From Fen-1258 sp964441505 (GTDB lineage Bacteria; Bacteroidota; Ignavibacteria; Ignavibacteriales; Melioribacteraceae): 64,000 nucleotides of DNA. The number at the start of each line of letters is the position of its first letter. Positions within the stretch are counted from its first letter, which is position 1. Positions 24,928-34,791 of this stretch are shown here, piece by piece. The notes beneath the pieces are model-generated. The model saw only the letters and a program-made list of their open reading frames with translations, ran no database searches and was not told where the DNA came from. A program made the translations under genes and the position numbers. The stretch spans positions 1 through 64,000 of the forward strand of contig CAYTUV010000007.1 of the NCBI GenBank assembly GCA_964441505.1. Reading direction: 5' to 3'.

Positions 24928-25632
24928 TTAGAAATTATATGCAATTCCTATTTTCAAATTATTTAATCCGTAATTCCATGAATTACCATCATTAGTCGAT
25001 TCTGTTCTACTTTGTCCAATCGGCTTACTTTCGGACATATTTTTCCAATGATCCCAACTGTATGTACCATTCAAATCAAATTCAGCAAGCAAGGATATTT
25101 TTTCCGTTACAGTGCATTCAAGACCAATCATTCCCTGAACTCCCAGTCCAAGGGATGAAGATGTTGTCTCATAAATTGATTCATCAGCAGGATAATATGA
25201 TGTAGCATTTCTTTCTTGATTGTTTTCACTAATGTATCTGGAAAAATTTATCAAGGGACCAATACCAAAGTATAAGCGAATCTTTTTTGTAATATTTGAA
25301 AGCCAGAAGTAATTAATGGCAAGATTAAGATATTGTGAGCTGGATGCTCTATCCTCCTTAAACTTTTGTACTTCAGATGCAGAAATATTGGATCCATTAT
25401 TGTAATAACTTTGAATGCGTTCTGAATTTCCGGAAGAACCGCTTAATCCAACATCAATTTTAAATCTTATACCGGATGATGCGCTTAATAAGTTTAGATA
25501 AGATAGCGAATATCCGTTGACTAGATGAAACTGAATTTGAGAATTACACTTTGCTGAATCAGTTTGAGCAAAAAGTGAAATTGATGAAAAAAGTATTGCT
25601 AATGCAATGAGTACTGATTTTGAACGTACCAT
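24928..25632 (-). CDS. Putative outer-membrane beta-barrel protein
   Basis: A signal peptide (MVRSKSVLIALAILFSSISLFAQ) is followed by alternating aromatic/polar strands (YLNLAINYFWL, IRLYFGIGPLINFS, GVQGMIGLECTV) and a C-terminal strand ending in Phe (LKIGIAYNF). This pattern fits a small eight- to ten-stranded barrel of 234 residues. It is inserted between ruvC and ruvA, which are often adjacent. It probably has no role in recombination. The substrate or function is unknown. Confidence 0.7.
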   Translation of the reverse strand: MVRSKSVLIALAILFSSISLFAQTDSAKCNSQIQFHLVNGYSLSYLNLLSASSGIRFKIDVGLSGSSGNSERIQSYYNNGSNISASEVQKFKEDRASSSQYLNLAINYFWLSNITKKIRLYFGIGPLINFSRYISENNQERNATSYYPADESIYETTSSSLGLGVQGMIGLECTVTEKISLLAEFDLNGTYSWDHWKNMSESKPIGQSRTESTNDGNSWNYGLNNLKIGIAYNF

Positions 25633-25723
25633 AATACCCCAAAAATTAGTTTGAATTTTGTTAAAAAGGGATTTTCCCCGGTGTCAAATTGTTATTTATT
25701 GGTTTGATCAGCAAGAGAAAAAT

Positions 25724-26263
25724 TTATGCCCCAATAACTCTATCCGGATTTTCCTTTATAAACTCTTTCCAGTTTCTGCTTTTTTTTGAAAACGAATTTG
25801 TTTTGAAGGCGTGGCAAATTGCAACAGCGAGCGCATCGCTCTCGTCATATTTTATTTTTGTCTTTCGAATGGCAAGAAGTTTTTTGATCATATACTGCAC
25901 TTGATCTTTTGATGAGGCGCCGTTGCCGACAACAGATTTTTTGATCTCACGCGGCGAATACTCTTTAATAGCCAAATCATTATGTACTGCAACCAGCATC
26001 GAAACACCGCGCGCATAACCGATCTTTAATGCAGACTGTACATTTTTCCCAAAGAATGCCGTCTCAACTGCAAACTCATCCGGCTTATATTGTTTTATTA
26101 ACTTATTGAGTCCGTTATAAATTGTTTCAAGACGCGGGGGCATCTCTTTTGTGGTTGGAATTTTTATAACTCCGGCGGAAACATATTTCAGTTCATTGTT
26201 ATAAAAATCAATTATCCCGTATCCTGTGAAAATTGTTCCGGGGTCTACGCCGAGTATTCTCAT
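25724..26263 (-). CDS. ruvC: Holliday junction resolvase RuvC
   Basis: RuvC nicks Holliday junctions symmetrically using metal-bound acidic residues. Asp7 (GVDPGT), Glu67 (VETAFFGKN), Asp140 and Asp143 (DESDALAVAICHA) are all present, with KKSVVGNGASSKDQV between them. The length of 179 residues is normal. It follows yebC at 87 bp, a pairing found in many bacteria. Confidence 0.97.
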   Translation of the reverse strand: MRILGVDPGTIFTGYGIIDFYNNELKYVSAGVIKIPTTKEMPPRLETIYNGLNKLIKQYKPDEFAVETAFFGKNVQSALKIGYARGVSMLVAVHNDLAIKEYSPREIKKSVVGNGASSKDQVQYMIKKLLAIRKTKIKYDESDALAVAICHAFKTNSFSKKSRNWKEFIKENPDRVIGA

Positions 26264-26350
26264 ATTATTTTCAACAGAACGCGGATATTTATGATTATTA
26301 TGATCTTAAATAATCATAAAAAATCTTGACAATCTGCGTTCTATTCTCCT

Positions 26351-27076
26351 TTACTCTGTAAAATCTGCATTAGTAAAAACGTTTTGTACATCATCGCACT
26401 CTTCGATTGACTCGATCAGCTTCATGAGCTTTTCAGCATTATCACCTTTAACGAGAGTATTGTTTTTCGCGATCCACTGCAAAGATGCGTTTTCAATAGC
26501 CAGCTTGAACTCTAGTAATTTTTTTCTGACCGGTTCAAAATTTTCAAGTGTAGTTGTTACTTCAAAAAAATCTTCTTCCGAACTAAGATCATCTGCACCT
26601 GCATCAAGAATAATTTCCATCATCTCGTCTTCGCTCTTTCCGTCACGTTTAACAGTAATTACACCTTTCCGTTCGAACATCCACGCAACCGAGCCCGTCT
26701 CTCCCATATTTCCCGAACCTTTGCTGAACAGATGACGAATCTCCGCGACGGTCCTGTTCTTATTATCTGTAGCAACTTCAACAAGAATTGCCGCCCCGCC
26801 GTGTCCGTAACCTTCGTACATCAATTCGGAAATTTGAGAGCCTTCAAGCTCTCCCGTTGCTTTTTTAATTGCACGCTCAATATTATCTGCCGGCATGTTA
26901 GCAGATTTGGCATTATCAATTGCGAGACGTAACCTGGGATTACCATCCGGATCTCCGCCGGCCTGCCGTGCCGCGATTGTAATTTCTCTTATTAATCTGG
27001 TAAATATTTTACCGCGTTTGGCATCAAGAGCACCTTTCTTTCTTTTTATCGTAGCCCATTTGGAGTGACCCGACAT
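26351..27076 (-). CDS. YebC/PmpR family protein
   Basis: The start MSGHSKWATIKRKKGA and the block AARQAGGDPDGNPRLRLAI are diagnostic of the YebC/TACO1 family. The family was annotated as transcriptional regulators and is also linked to relief of ribosome stalling. All three domains appear to be present (241 residues). It lies 12 bp after recJ and upstream of ruvC, so it may be expressed with DNA-repair genes. Confidence 0.95.
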   Translation of the reverse strand: MSGHSKWATIKRKKGALDAKRGKIFTRLIREITIAARQAGGDPDGNPRLRLAIDNAKSANMPADNIERAIKKATGELEGSQISELMYEGYGHGGAAILVEVATDNKNRTVAEIRHLFSKGSGNMGETGSVAWMFERKGVITVKRDGKSEDEMMEIILDAGADDLSSEEDFFEVTTTLENFEPVRKKLLEFKLAIENASLQWIAKNNTLVKGDNAEKLMKLIESIEECDDVQNVFTNADFTE

Positions 27077-27088
27077 AAAACTTCTCCT

Positions 27089-28837
27089 TTATGAATTTCC
27101 ATTTGAACCAGCCCCATTCACCGGATTTTCTTTTATATGAATATCCTTTAAGCGTATTTGAGGATAACTCTTTCCGTCTTTTTGAATTGTTTCGACTGTA
27201 TATACGATATCAACTAAATTTTTTCCTTTATCAATCTGAGATGCGAACGCACCAAGATTGAATCCGATTGCATCAAAGACTTTTTCATTTCCATTCTGCC
27301 GTAGACTTGTTACGATATGATTGACGCCCACAATTCTCGGAGGATAAACCAGACTTACATTTTCACTCATAAATACTGGGCGCATATTGCCAGGACCATA
27401 AGGCGCGAACTGTTCGAGTACACGCAAAAATTTTGGAGAAATGTCGGAAAATGAAATTTTCGTATCAATGTGAACTTCGTGAAGTTTATTTTCATCGGTC
27501 ATATTTTTACGAAGTACCGCATTAAATCTTTCCTTAAACTCTTCAAGTTTTTCAATTTCGATTGCCAAACCTGCAGCGGCTTCATGTCCGCCGAACTGAA
27601 GTAAAAGATCTTCGCAGCTCTGAAGCGCTTCATAAATATTGAAACCGTGAATACTTCTTGCGGACCCTTTCGCAACTCCGTCAATGGTGGTTAACATCAC
27701 AGCGGGGCGGTGAAATTTTTCCACTAAGCGTGAAGCTACAATTCCAATAACACCCGGATGCCAGTCATTGTAATGAAGTACGATTCCAAGGTCAGCTTCC
27801 ATATCAATACCTGAATCGACAAGCTGCATAGCATGAGAGAAAGTCATTTCATCAATCTTTCTCCGTTCTGTGTTTTCATCCTCAAGAACCTGAGCAAGTT
27901 CTATCGCTCTCTTAGGATCATCTGTTGTGAATAGATCAACTGCACGGTTTGCATCGCCAAGTCTTCCTACAGCATTAATTCTTGGGGCAATTGTAAAAAC
28001 TATTTGTCCCGCATTAAGATTTCCCGGTTCCATCCGCGCACTTTTTAAGAGAGCTACAATTCCGGGGCGAGGATTTGTATTAATAAGATCAATTCCTTCT
28101 TTAACCAGAACTCTGTTTTCATCAACAAGAGGAACGATATCTGCGGCACCGGCAAGCGCGACAAGATCAAGATACTTCAGCGCTAATTCTTTTTTCCCTA
28201 TCCGGTCGCCCACAGCGCGCGCAAGCTTAAAAGCAACTCCGGCACCGGAAAGGTGTTTGAAAGGATAATTGCATCCCGGCTTGATCGGATCGAGTAACGC
28301 ATATGCATTTGGAATTTTTTCTTTCGGCTGATGATGATCGCAAACAATAGTTTCGATGCCGAGAGAATTTGCATGATCAATTTCATCAACGGCAGTAATT
28401 CCGCAATCAACGGTAATGATAAGATTTATTCCGCGCTCTTTTAGAATATCTATGCTTGAAATTGAAACTCCATATCCTTCGGTAATACGGTTGGGGATAT
28501 AAGTTTCAACATTCGCTCCGAGTTCTTTCAGAAAGAGATACATAAGTGCGGCAGAACATGTACCGTCAACATCGTAATCTCCATAGACACAAATTTTTTC
28601 GTTGTGTGTAAGTGCGTAGATGACCCGCTGTGTTGCTTCCTGCATTCCGTTCATTAAGAACGGATCGTGCAAACTATCCAACGATGGACGGAAATAATTT
28701 TTTGCTTCGTAGAAATTTGTAATACCGCGTTGTATTAAAAGAGTGGCAAGGATATCTGAGATGTTTAAACTATCTGCCAGAGTAAGAATAGATTTCTCCT
28801 CCGGCGCTTCTTTTAAGTTCCAGCGTTTGTTTTGCAT
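27089..28837 (-). CDS. recJ: Single-stranded-DNA-specific exonuclease RecJ
   Basis: RecJ degrades ssDNA 5' to 3' in recombination and repair. DHH-domain motifs are clear: VYGDYDVDGTCSAALM near residue 75, TVDCGI, then VCDHHQPKEKIPNA near 165. The DHHA1 domain (GGHEAAAGLAIEIEK) and a C-terminal OB-like domain follow. I place the start at the ATG at 28837 (MQNKRWNLKEAP), because GGAAGG lies just before it; a TTG at 28849 would be an alternative. The result is 582 residues, normal for the family. The gene begins 23 bp after the 3' end of the RNase P RNA gene. Confidence 0.96.
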   Translation of the reverse strand: MQNKRWNLKEAPEEKSILTLADSLNISDILATLLIQRGITNFYEAKNYFRPSLDSLHDPFLMNGMQEATQRVIYALTHNEKICVYGDYDVDGTCSAALMYLFLKELGANVETYIPNRITEGYGVSISSIDILKERGINLIITVDCGITAVDEIDHANSLGIETIVCDHHQPKEKIPNAYALLDPIKPGCNYPFKHLSGAGVAFKLARAVGDRIGKKELALKYLDLVALAGAADIVPLVDENRVLVKEGIDLINTNPRPGIVALLKSARMEPGNLNAGQIVFTIAPRINAVGRLGDANRAVDLFTTDDPKRAIELAQVLEDENTERRKIDEMTFSHAMQLVDSGIDMEADLGIVLHYNDWHPGVIGIVASRLVEKFHRPAVMLTTIDGVAKGSARSIHGFNIYEALQSCEDLLLQFGGHEAAAGLAIEIEKLEEFKERFNAVLRKNMTDENKLHEVHIDTKISFSDISPKFLRVLEQFAPYGPGNMRPVFMSENVSLVYPPRIVGVNHIVTSLRQNGNEKVFDAIGFNLGAFASQIDKGKNLVDIVYTVETIQKDGKSYPQIRLKDIHIKENPVNGAGSNGNS

Positions 28838-28860
28838 GGCACCTTCCAAAGAAGAGCACC

Positions 28861-29296
28861 AGATGGTTCATGTTTGTAAGCCGAATTTTGTTCCCGGCAA
28901 AAGCCGGGTGGCAGTTATTTATCTCGCCGCGGCATTACTGCCGTGATCTAGCGGTCTACCCGAAGGTTTTCAAGGCGAACAACCTTGTCTGAGGGCGAAC
29001 CCTACAGAAATCCTCCTGCTTGACCTTGCACCAAGTGGGGTTTGCCGTGTCCCGCAAAAGCGGGATCCCGTTCATCGCGGGACCGCCGATGTTGCCATCG
29101 ACGCGGTAGGCTCTTACCCTGCCATTTCAACCTTACCCTTCAACTAGCTCGGGGCGGTATTTTTTCTGTGGCACTTTCCGTGTCCCCATAAAATAAGGAC
29201 CCCGGGAATTACCCGGCACTTTGTTCTGCGGAGTTCGGACTTTCCTCTATTCAAGGAGAAACTCCTTAAATGGCAACTGCCCAACATGAACCATCT
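28861..29296 (-). ncRNA. rnpB: RNase P RNA
   Basis: Read on the minus strand, the gene starts AGATGGTTCATGTT, which pairs perfectly over 14 bases with AACATGAACCATCT at the 3' end (helix P1). The conserved GAGGAAAGTCCGAAC block of P4 lies near 29246. A ribosome-like GGTCTACCC stretch and the 3' AATTCGGCTTACA block are near 28875-28960. This is the catalytic RNA that trims tRNA 5' ends. The length of about 436 nt is slightly above the usual 350-400, with extra hairpins (such as CCCGC...GCGGG near 29051). The ends are taken from P1. Confidence 0.93.
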
Positions 29297-29517
29297 ACTG
29301 TTCTTCTACTTCTTATTTATTATTTAACAATTAATTTCAACTGGTGTAAATATAACAAAAAAGGGGTGTGTGTGCATTAGCAAAAATTAGTGAGTGGTGA
29401 ACTTAGGGGATTGAACAGGAGAGTAACATCGGAGAATTTTCAAAAGCACGGTTTGTCTTCTATCCGCCGACCGAAGAACACTCTTTTTTCGTTTCTTTTA
29501 GTATCTTGCCCCGAATA

Positions 29518-30654
29518 CTAATTGCCCATCAAATTAGTTATGAAGCGCAGATTTTTAGAGGAAGAGTTGGACATTACAATTTTTACAATGGCTGTTAATG
29601 GTACAGCGAGAAACATTCCAACTATTCCCCAGAGATAACCCCAAATTAGCAATGAAAGAAGAATGACAATCGGATTTAATCCCAGCCGGTCGCCAAATAT
29701 TTTGGGCTCGATGATATTACCGATAATATTTTGAACAACAATTATTACGCCGGTAACTAATAAGGCATAACTAAAAGACCCATACTGAACAAGTGCCATC
29801 AAAGCAGGAAGAGTAACCGCAATTACCGATCCAACATTGGGAATGAAGTTAAGAAGAGCCGCCAGTGCCGCCCAGATTATAAAGAACTCTATCTTGAAGA
29901 GCCATAAAATGAAGCCTACAATCACACCCACGGACAAACTGATCAGCAATTTTGTTACTATATACTTTTGCACCTGTTCCGTTATATCTCTAATTGTCTT
30001 TTGTAATTTCACTTCCCGCTGTATCGTCATTGTTTCAAGATCTTCATCGCGGGTGGCGTCTGGGCTCAAATGCTCGGCTTTCTTTTCGCGCATCATCTTC
30101 TTGAGTGACGACTTAACATCTTTCTCTACATAACGCCATCTGATCGCAGCAAAAATTTTATCGTGTCCTGTGTTGATAAATATGAAGAAGAAGAAAACGA
30201 GAAGTATTGCTACAACTACCGTCATTGTTGACGAAAAGACACCGCTTGCCAAAACGCCAATATCTACCGACTGAATAATCTTAGAAATGTTGAACCGGGT
30301 TAATACTTTATTTTTAATACCAAGCTCAACGGCCGATGAGCTGATAATGTGATTCAGTTTGGCTTCATACATCGGGAATTGAGCAGTGAATGCAATAATT
30401 CTGTCAATAATTACTCTCGATATTCCGTAGAACAGGGATGTGGTCAGCAATAAATCGATAAATATTATTATCGGCATTGGAATTTTTCTTGATTTGAAAA
30501 ATTCGTTCAACGGTTCGAAGAAGAAAAACATAAGATAGGCTATTACCAATGGAATGAAAATGTGCTGAAGTTCTTTCAGTACAAAGCAGATAAAAAACAG
30601 ACCAATAACGGAGACAAAAAATTTTACAACGGGATCACCAAATGGTTTTTTCAT
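29518..30654 (-). CDS. AI-2E family transporter
   Basis: This polytopic membrane protein (378 residues) has hydrophobic helices near residues 10-30, 30-46, 60-80 and 145-165, and a dense C-terminal set (FILWLFKIEFFIIWAALAALLNFIPNVGSVIA, LLSLLIWGYLWGIVGMFLAVPLTAIVKI). The N(F/Y)IPNVGS and GxxGMFLAVPL motifs are typical of the AI-2E/PerM family. Members export varied substrates, including Na+/H+ exchange; quorum-sensing export is proven for only some. The charged central loop (residues about 170-225) is unusually rich in K, E and R. It stands alone on its strand, downstream of the rnpB promoter region. Confidence 0.88.
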   Translation of the reverse strand: MKKPFGDPVVKFFVSVIGLFFICFVLKELQHIFIPLVIAYLMFFFFEPLNEFFKSRKIPMPIIIFIDLLLTTSLFYGISRVIIDRIIAFTAQFPMYEAKLNHIISSSAVELGIKNKVLTRFNISKIIQSVDIGVLASGVFSSTMTVVVAILLVFFFFIFINTGHDKIFAAIRWRYVEKDVKSSLKKMMREKKAEHLSPDATRDEDLETMTIQREVKLQKTIRDITEQVQKYIVTKLLISLSVGVIVGFILWLFKIEFFIIWAALAALLNFIPNVGSVIAVTLPALMALVQYGSFSYALLVTGVIIVVQNIIGNIIEPKIFGDRLGLNPIVILLSLLIWGYLWGIVGMFLAVPLTAIVKIVMSNSSSKNLRFITNLMGN

Positions 30655-30764
30655 AGACTAAACTTAATTTTGTTCCACCGATAATTTACAAAAAATGAAT
30701 TTATATAACCCGTATTTTTAGTTAAATTCACAAGTGGGTAAAATTATTTACAGGAGAATTTCTT

Positions 30765-32147
30765 TTGAAAAACTACATTCTAACTGCCAAAAATTACATC
30801 GTAATTATTTTCTTTTCACTTATTACTTCTTCTATTGCAGTAAATTTTGAGAGCGGCGGCAATTCCAAAGAGTTGAACGGGAAATCCTCACCGTCTCATA
30901 TCCCATGGAGTGTAAACGCTACAATCTATGAAGTTAACATACGGCAATTCACTCCGGAGGGAACATTCAAAGCTTTTACACCCAGCATGCAAAAATTAAA
31001 AAAGATGGGAATTGATATTTTATGGTTCATGCCCATAAACCCTATTGGTGTCTTGAATAGAAAAGGATCCCTGGGAAGTTACTACTCTGTTAAAGATTAT
31101 ACTGCAATCAATCCGGAGTTTGGTACTATTGAAGATTTTAAAGCAGTTGTAAAAGAAGCGCACAAACTTGGAATGCGAGTAATTATTGACTGGGTTGCCA
31201 ATCACACAGCCTGCGATAACCTCTGGACAAAAACCTATCCTGAATATTACAAGAAAGATTCAGTCGGTAAATTCATTTCGCCTTTTGACTGGACGGATGT
31301 TATTTCACTCGATTACACTAACAAAGAATTATGGAATTCAATGCGTGATGCGATGAAATACTGGATTGAACAGTGCGACATAGACGGATTTCGATGCGAT
31401 GTAGCGGCAATGGTTCCGCTGGATTTCTGGACATGGGTGCGCCCGCAACTTGAGGCAGTTAAGCCAATATTTATGCTGGCCGAGGCAAGCGAGCCGGAAC
31501 TTCATCAGGTATTTGATATGACATACAACTGGCAGCTGAAAGATCTATTTGTCGATTGTGCTAAAGGATCTAAAAATGCCGATGACTTTTATAAATATTA
31601 TGAAAAGGAAAGGGTTGAGTATCCTGCCGACAGCTACAGAATGGTGTTTATCTCAAATCACGATGAGAACTCGTGGAATGGAACAGACAAGGAACGGTTC
31701 GGCGAAGCAGCAGAACTGTTCGCTGTAATTACCGGCGTTGTGCCGGGAATGCCGTTGGTATATAATGGTCAGGAAGCCGGTTTGGATAAACGGCTACTGT
31801 TTTTTGAAAAGGATTTAATTGATTGGAAAGAGAACAAGATGTATGGTGTCTACAAAAAACTTTTCCATCTCAAAAAGGAAAACAAAGCTTTATGGAACGG
31901 AACAGCTGGCGGCGATTTTCAAAAAATCGAAACGGATGATCAGAACATTTTTGCTTTCATAAGAGAAAAAGATAAAAATAAGGTTGTTGTGTTCTTTAAT
32001 CTTTCGGCATCCGCAAAACAAATTACCGCCAACAACTCAAAACTTGAGGGGATGTATAAGAGTCTCTTTACCAACACGGATGAAAAATTAAATTCACAGC
32101 ATCAACTTCTTCTTGAACCGTGGGGTTATCAAGTATACTATAAATAA
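30765..32147 (+). CDS. Secreted alpha-amylase family (GH13) glycosidase
   Basis: A signal peptide-like segment covers residues 1-26. A GH13 TIM barrel follows with all four conserved regions: DWVANH (Asp142-His147), GFRCDVA with nucleophile Asp212, the acid/base Glu240 in MLAEASE, and SNHD with Asp300. It cleaves or transfers alpha-glucosidic bonds, most likely in starch or glycogen outside the cytoplasm. The C-terminal all-beta domain is short. The start is TTG at 30765, with AGGAG at a fitting distance. No other carbohydrate gene is adjacent. Confidence 0.93.
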   Translation: MKNYILTAKNYIVIIFFSLITSSIAVNFESGGNSKELNGKSSPSHIPWSVNATIYEVNIRQFTPEGTFKAFTPSMQKLKKMGIDILWFMPINPIGVLNRKGSLGSYYSVKDYTAINPEFGTIEDFKAVVKEAHKLGMRVIIDWVANHTACDNLWTKTYPEYYKKDSVGKFISPFDWTDVISLDYTNKELWNSMRDAMKYWIEQCDIDGFRCDVAAMVPLDFWTWVRPQLEAVKPIFMLAEASEPELHQVFDMTYNWQLKDLFVDCAKGSKNADDFYKYYEKERVEYPADSYRMVFISNHDENSWNGTDKERFGEAAELFAVITGVVPGMPLVYNGQEAGLDKRLLFFEKDLIDWKENKMYGVYKKLFHLKKENKALWNGTAGGDFQKIETDDQNIFAFIREKDKNKVVVFFNLSASAKQITANNSKLEGMYKSLFTNTDEKLNSQHQLLLEPWGYQVYYK

Positions 32148-32216
32148 TTCATGTATGGCCTACACGGGTTGACAAAATATATTTTATAATGTATTGTTAT
32201 ATAAACTATTCTTAGC

Positions 32217-34781
32217 ATGAGTCACAAAGAGAAAATATCTTCCTCCGGATCACGCGTTTATATCCTTATTCTAAGCGCCGGGATAGTTATGGCTCTCACT
32301 GTTCTATTCAGCCTGTTCATGGGGCTAAGAACAAATTTTTTCTACTCAACTCTTCTGAACTCGGCTACTGAAATAAAATTAAATGTATTTAAAGCACAGA
32401 TGGGTTTCGACAAAAATATAGAGAATCCATCGGAAGAGACTCTGAAAAGAGCATTGAGCTACCTTGATCTGGTTGAGTTCAAGGCGCTTCTGGTCCACGA
32501 GCAAAAGGATGCGACAAACATCATTCCTATTCCAATTAACAACCTCCCTTTACAAGAGAGTGTACAGCAACTTCAGGCTCTGCTTCCCGATTACCGCGCA
32601 CTCTCTATAAAAATTGCTTCTATTGGCAAGGGATCCATCGATGCCAATTTAAAAAATGAATGGGTAGTGCTCTTTGTAAAATTAGGAAAACAGGCAGGAA
32701 ATATTGAACGGGAAATCTATCGCATTCTAAAGTCTCAGGAGAATAATTACAGACTGGCTCAGTTTATATTGATTGGTGTGAGTCTAATACTATGTGTTCT
32801 TACAGTTTTTTTCCTTTTCAGGTCTGAGAAAAACAGAATTAATTTTATCCGCCGTATTGAACATGCCAACAACAATCTTGAGATCGGATTACGTAAAACA
32901 ACACGGGCGGAGGAGGCTCTTCAGAAAAGCCGGCGGCAGCTTGATACTTTAATTCAAAATCTTCCCGGCATGGTATATAGGACAAGGTGCGACAGCTCGT
33001 GGGCATTTGAATTTGTTAGTGATAAATGTTTAACCCTAACCGGGCATAAGGCCGATGATCTTATTAATAATAAAGTTATTTCTTACTACGAGTTAATTCA
33101 TCCCGAAGAAAAGCAGAAAGTATTAGCACAAATTCAGCGTGCCGTTGAAGAAAAAAAACCATTTCAGCTTGTTTACAGAATTAGAACTACGGGTGGTTAT
33201 GAAAAATGGGTTTGGGAACAGGGCGTTGGAATTTTTTCCGAAAGAGATGATGAATTGATTGCGCTTGAAGGTTTTGTTATAGATATAACAGAGCAAAAAA
33301 CTGTTGAAGATCAACTGGAAGTTCAAAGCAATGCGCTTGAAGCCGCTGCAAACGGAATAGTTATTATGGATAATGTTGGCAAGGTCTTATGGTGCAATTC
33401 TGCTTTTACTATTCTCACCGGTTATACTTTAAGAGAATTAATGGGAAAAGAACTCAATATTCTAAAATCAGAATCTTTTCCCCAACAAATTTATGATCAC
33501 ATGTGGAATACTGCGAGCAACGGCAACATATGGCATGGTGAAATAGTTAACAGAAAGAAAAATGGTACACTATACAATGAAGAAATGACAATAACCCCAA
33601 TAAAAGATTCGGAAGGACGTATAAAATATTTTGTTTCCATCAAGCAGGATATAACGGAAAGAAAAAAAGCTGAAGAAGCTTTGCGGGAAAGCGAGCTTCG
33701 TTTCAGAGGTCTGTTTGAAAATGCTACGATTGGTATTTACCGGACCTCCTATGACGGCAGAATACTAATGGCGAATCCAACTCTTGTTAAAATATTTGGT
33801 TACCTCTCATTTGAAGAGCTTTCGAGCATTTCGGCAAAAATTACATATGCTGATCCAGCAACCCGTGATATTTTTCAATCCGAAATAGCGAAACACGGTT
33901 ACATTTTCGGCTTTGAATCACTCTGGCGGAAGAAGGATGGCACATTGATTTTTATTAGAGAAAGTGCCCGTGCGGTTAAAGATGAGAACGGAAATATCTT
34001 GTATTATGAAGGAACCGTGGAAGACATTACCGATAAGAAGGAAATAGAAGAAGCTCTGGTTATAGCAAAAGAGCATGCGGAACAATCCGATAATTTGAAA
34101 TCCGAATTTCTTGCACAAATGTCTCATGAAATAAGAACTCCTTTAAATGTTATTTTGAGTTTCACGGGGATGATGAAAGATGAATTGCAGGATCAGGTAG
34201 ACGAAGAGATGAAGAATTCTTTTGATGTAATTGAGGAAGAGGGGAGAAGAATAATGAGAACCGTTGAACTCATTTTAAATATGTCTGAGCTCCAGACCGG
34301 ATCCTATTCATACCGGCCCAAAAGAGTTGATCTCTTCAAGGAAGTACTTCAGAAAATTCATCAAAGTTTCCAATTGACTGCCGATAAGAAAAAAATTCTT
34401 TTCGGTCTATATAATAACGATAGAGATACTATTGTTCAGGCTGACGAATATTCAGTCAATCAAATTTTTCATCACTTAGTTGATAATGCTCTCAAATATA
34501 CAACTCAGGGAAAAGTTGATATTATAATCGGACGAGATCCAAAGAACAATATATATGTTGATGTAATTGACACAGGTATTGGAATAACAGAGGAATTTCT
34601 TCCAAATCTGTTCGATCCATTCACCAGAGAGGAAAAAGGCTACACAAGGAATTTTGAAGGCAACGGCTTGGGTCTCGCTCTTGCAAAGAGGTACTGCGAG
34701 CTAAACAGCGCCGAAATAAAAGTCAACAGCGTTAAGGGGAAAGGAACTACTTTCCGTGTAACATTCCCAAATCCTAATTGA
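32217..34781 (+). CDS. Membrane PAS-domain sensor histidine kinase
   Basis: Membrane helices lie near residues 15-40 and 180-203, with a helical extracytoplasmic segment between. Three PAS domains follow (about 235-360, 365-490, 495-620), two with PAC-type ends (YFVSIKQDITERKKAEEA, YYEGTVEDITDKKEIEEA). HisKA has the phospho-acceptor His637 (MSHEIRTPLNVI). HATPase_c has NALKYTTQG, DTGIGI and GNGLGLALA. All catalytic parts look intact. No receiver domain or partner regulator gene is adjacent, so it is an orphan kinase. The GNAT gene starts ten bases downstream and may be co-transcribed. Confidence 0.93.
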   Translation: MSHKEKISSSGSRVYILILSAGIVMALTVLFSLFMGLRTNFFYSTLLNSATEIKLNVFKAQMGFDKNIENPSEETLKRALSYLDLVEFKALLVHEQKDATNIIPIPINNLPLQESVQQLQALLPDYRALSIKIASIGKGSIDANLKNEWVVLFVKLGKQAGNIEREIYRILKSQENNYRLAQFILIGVSLILCVLTVFFLFRSEKNRINFIRRIEHANNNLEIGLRKTTRAEEALQKSRRQLDTLIQNLPGMVYRTRCDSSWAFEFVSDKCLTLTGHKADDLINNKVISYYELIHPEEKQKVLAQIQRAVEEKKPFQLVYRIRTTGGYEKWVWEQGVGIFSERDDELIALEGFVIDITEQKTVEDQLEVQSNALEAAANGIVIMDNVGKVLWCNSAFTILTGYTLRELMGKELNILKSESFPQQIYDHMWNTASNGNIWHGEIVNRKKNGTLYNEEMTITPIKDSEGRIKYFVSIKQDITERKKAEEALRESELRFRGLFENATIGIYRTSYDGRILMANPTLVKIFGYLSFEELSSISAKITYADPATRDIFQSEIAKHGYIFGFESLWRKKDGTLIFIRESARAVKDENGNILYYEGTVEDITDKKEIEEALVIAKEHAEQSDNLKSEFLAQMSHEIRTPLNVILSFTGMMKDELQDQVDEEMKNSFDVIEEEGRRIMRTVELILNMSELQTGSYSYRPKRVDLFKEVLQKIHQSFQLTADKKKILFGLYNNDRDTIVQADEYSVNQIFHHLVDNALKYTTQGKVDIIIGRDPKNNIYVDVIDTGIGITEEFLPNLFDPFTREEKGYTRNFEGNGLGLALAKRYCELNSAEIKVNSVKGKGTTFRVTFPNPN

Positions 34782-34791
34782 TTTATCGATT

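Noticed and set aside
29380..29517. Short open frame after the RNase P RNA (about 46 codons)
   Set aside because: No ribosome site, no family resemblance and poor codon pattern; it lies in the divergent leader region.
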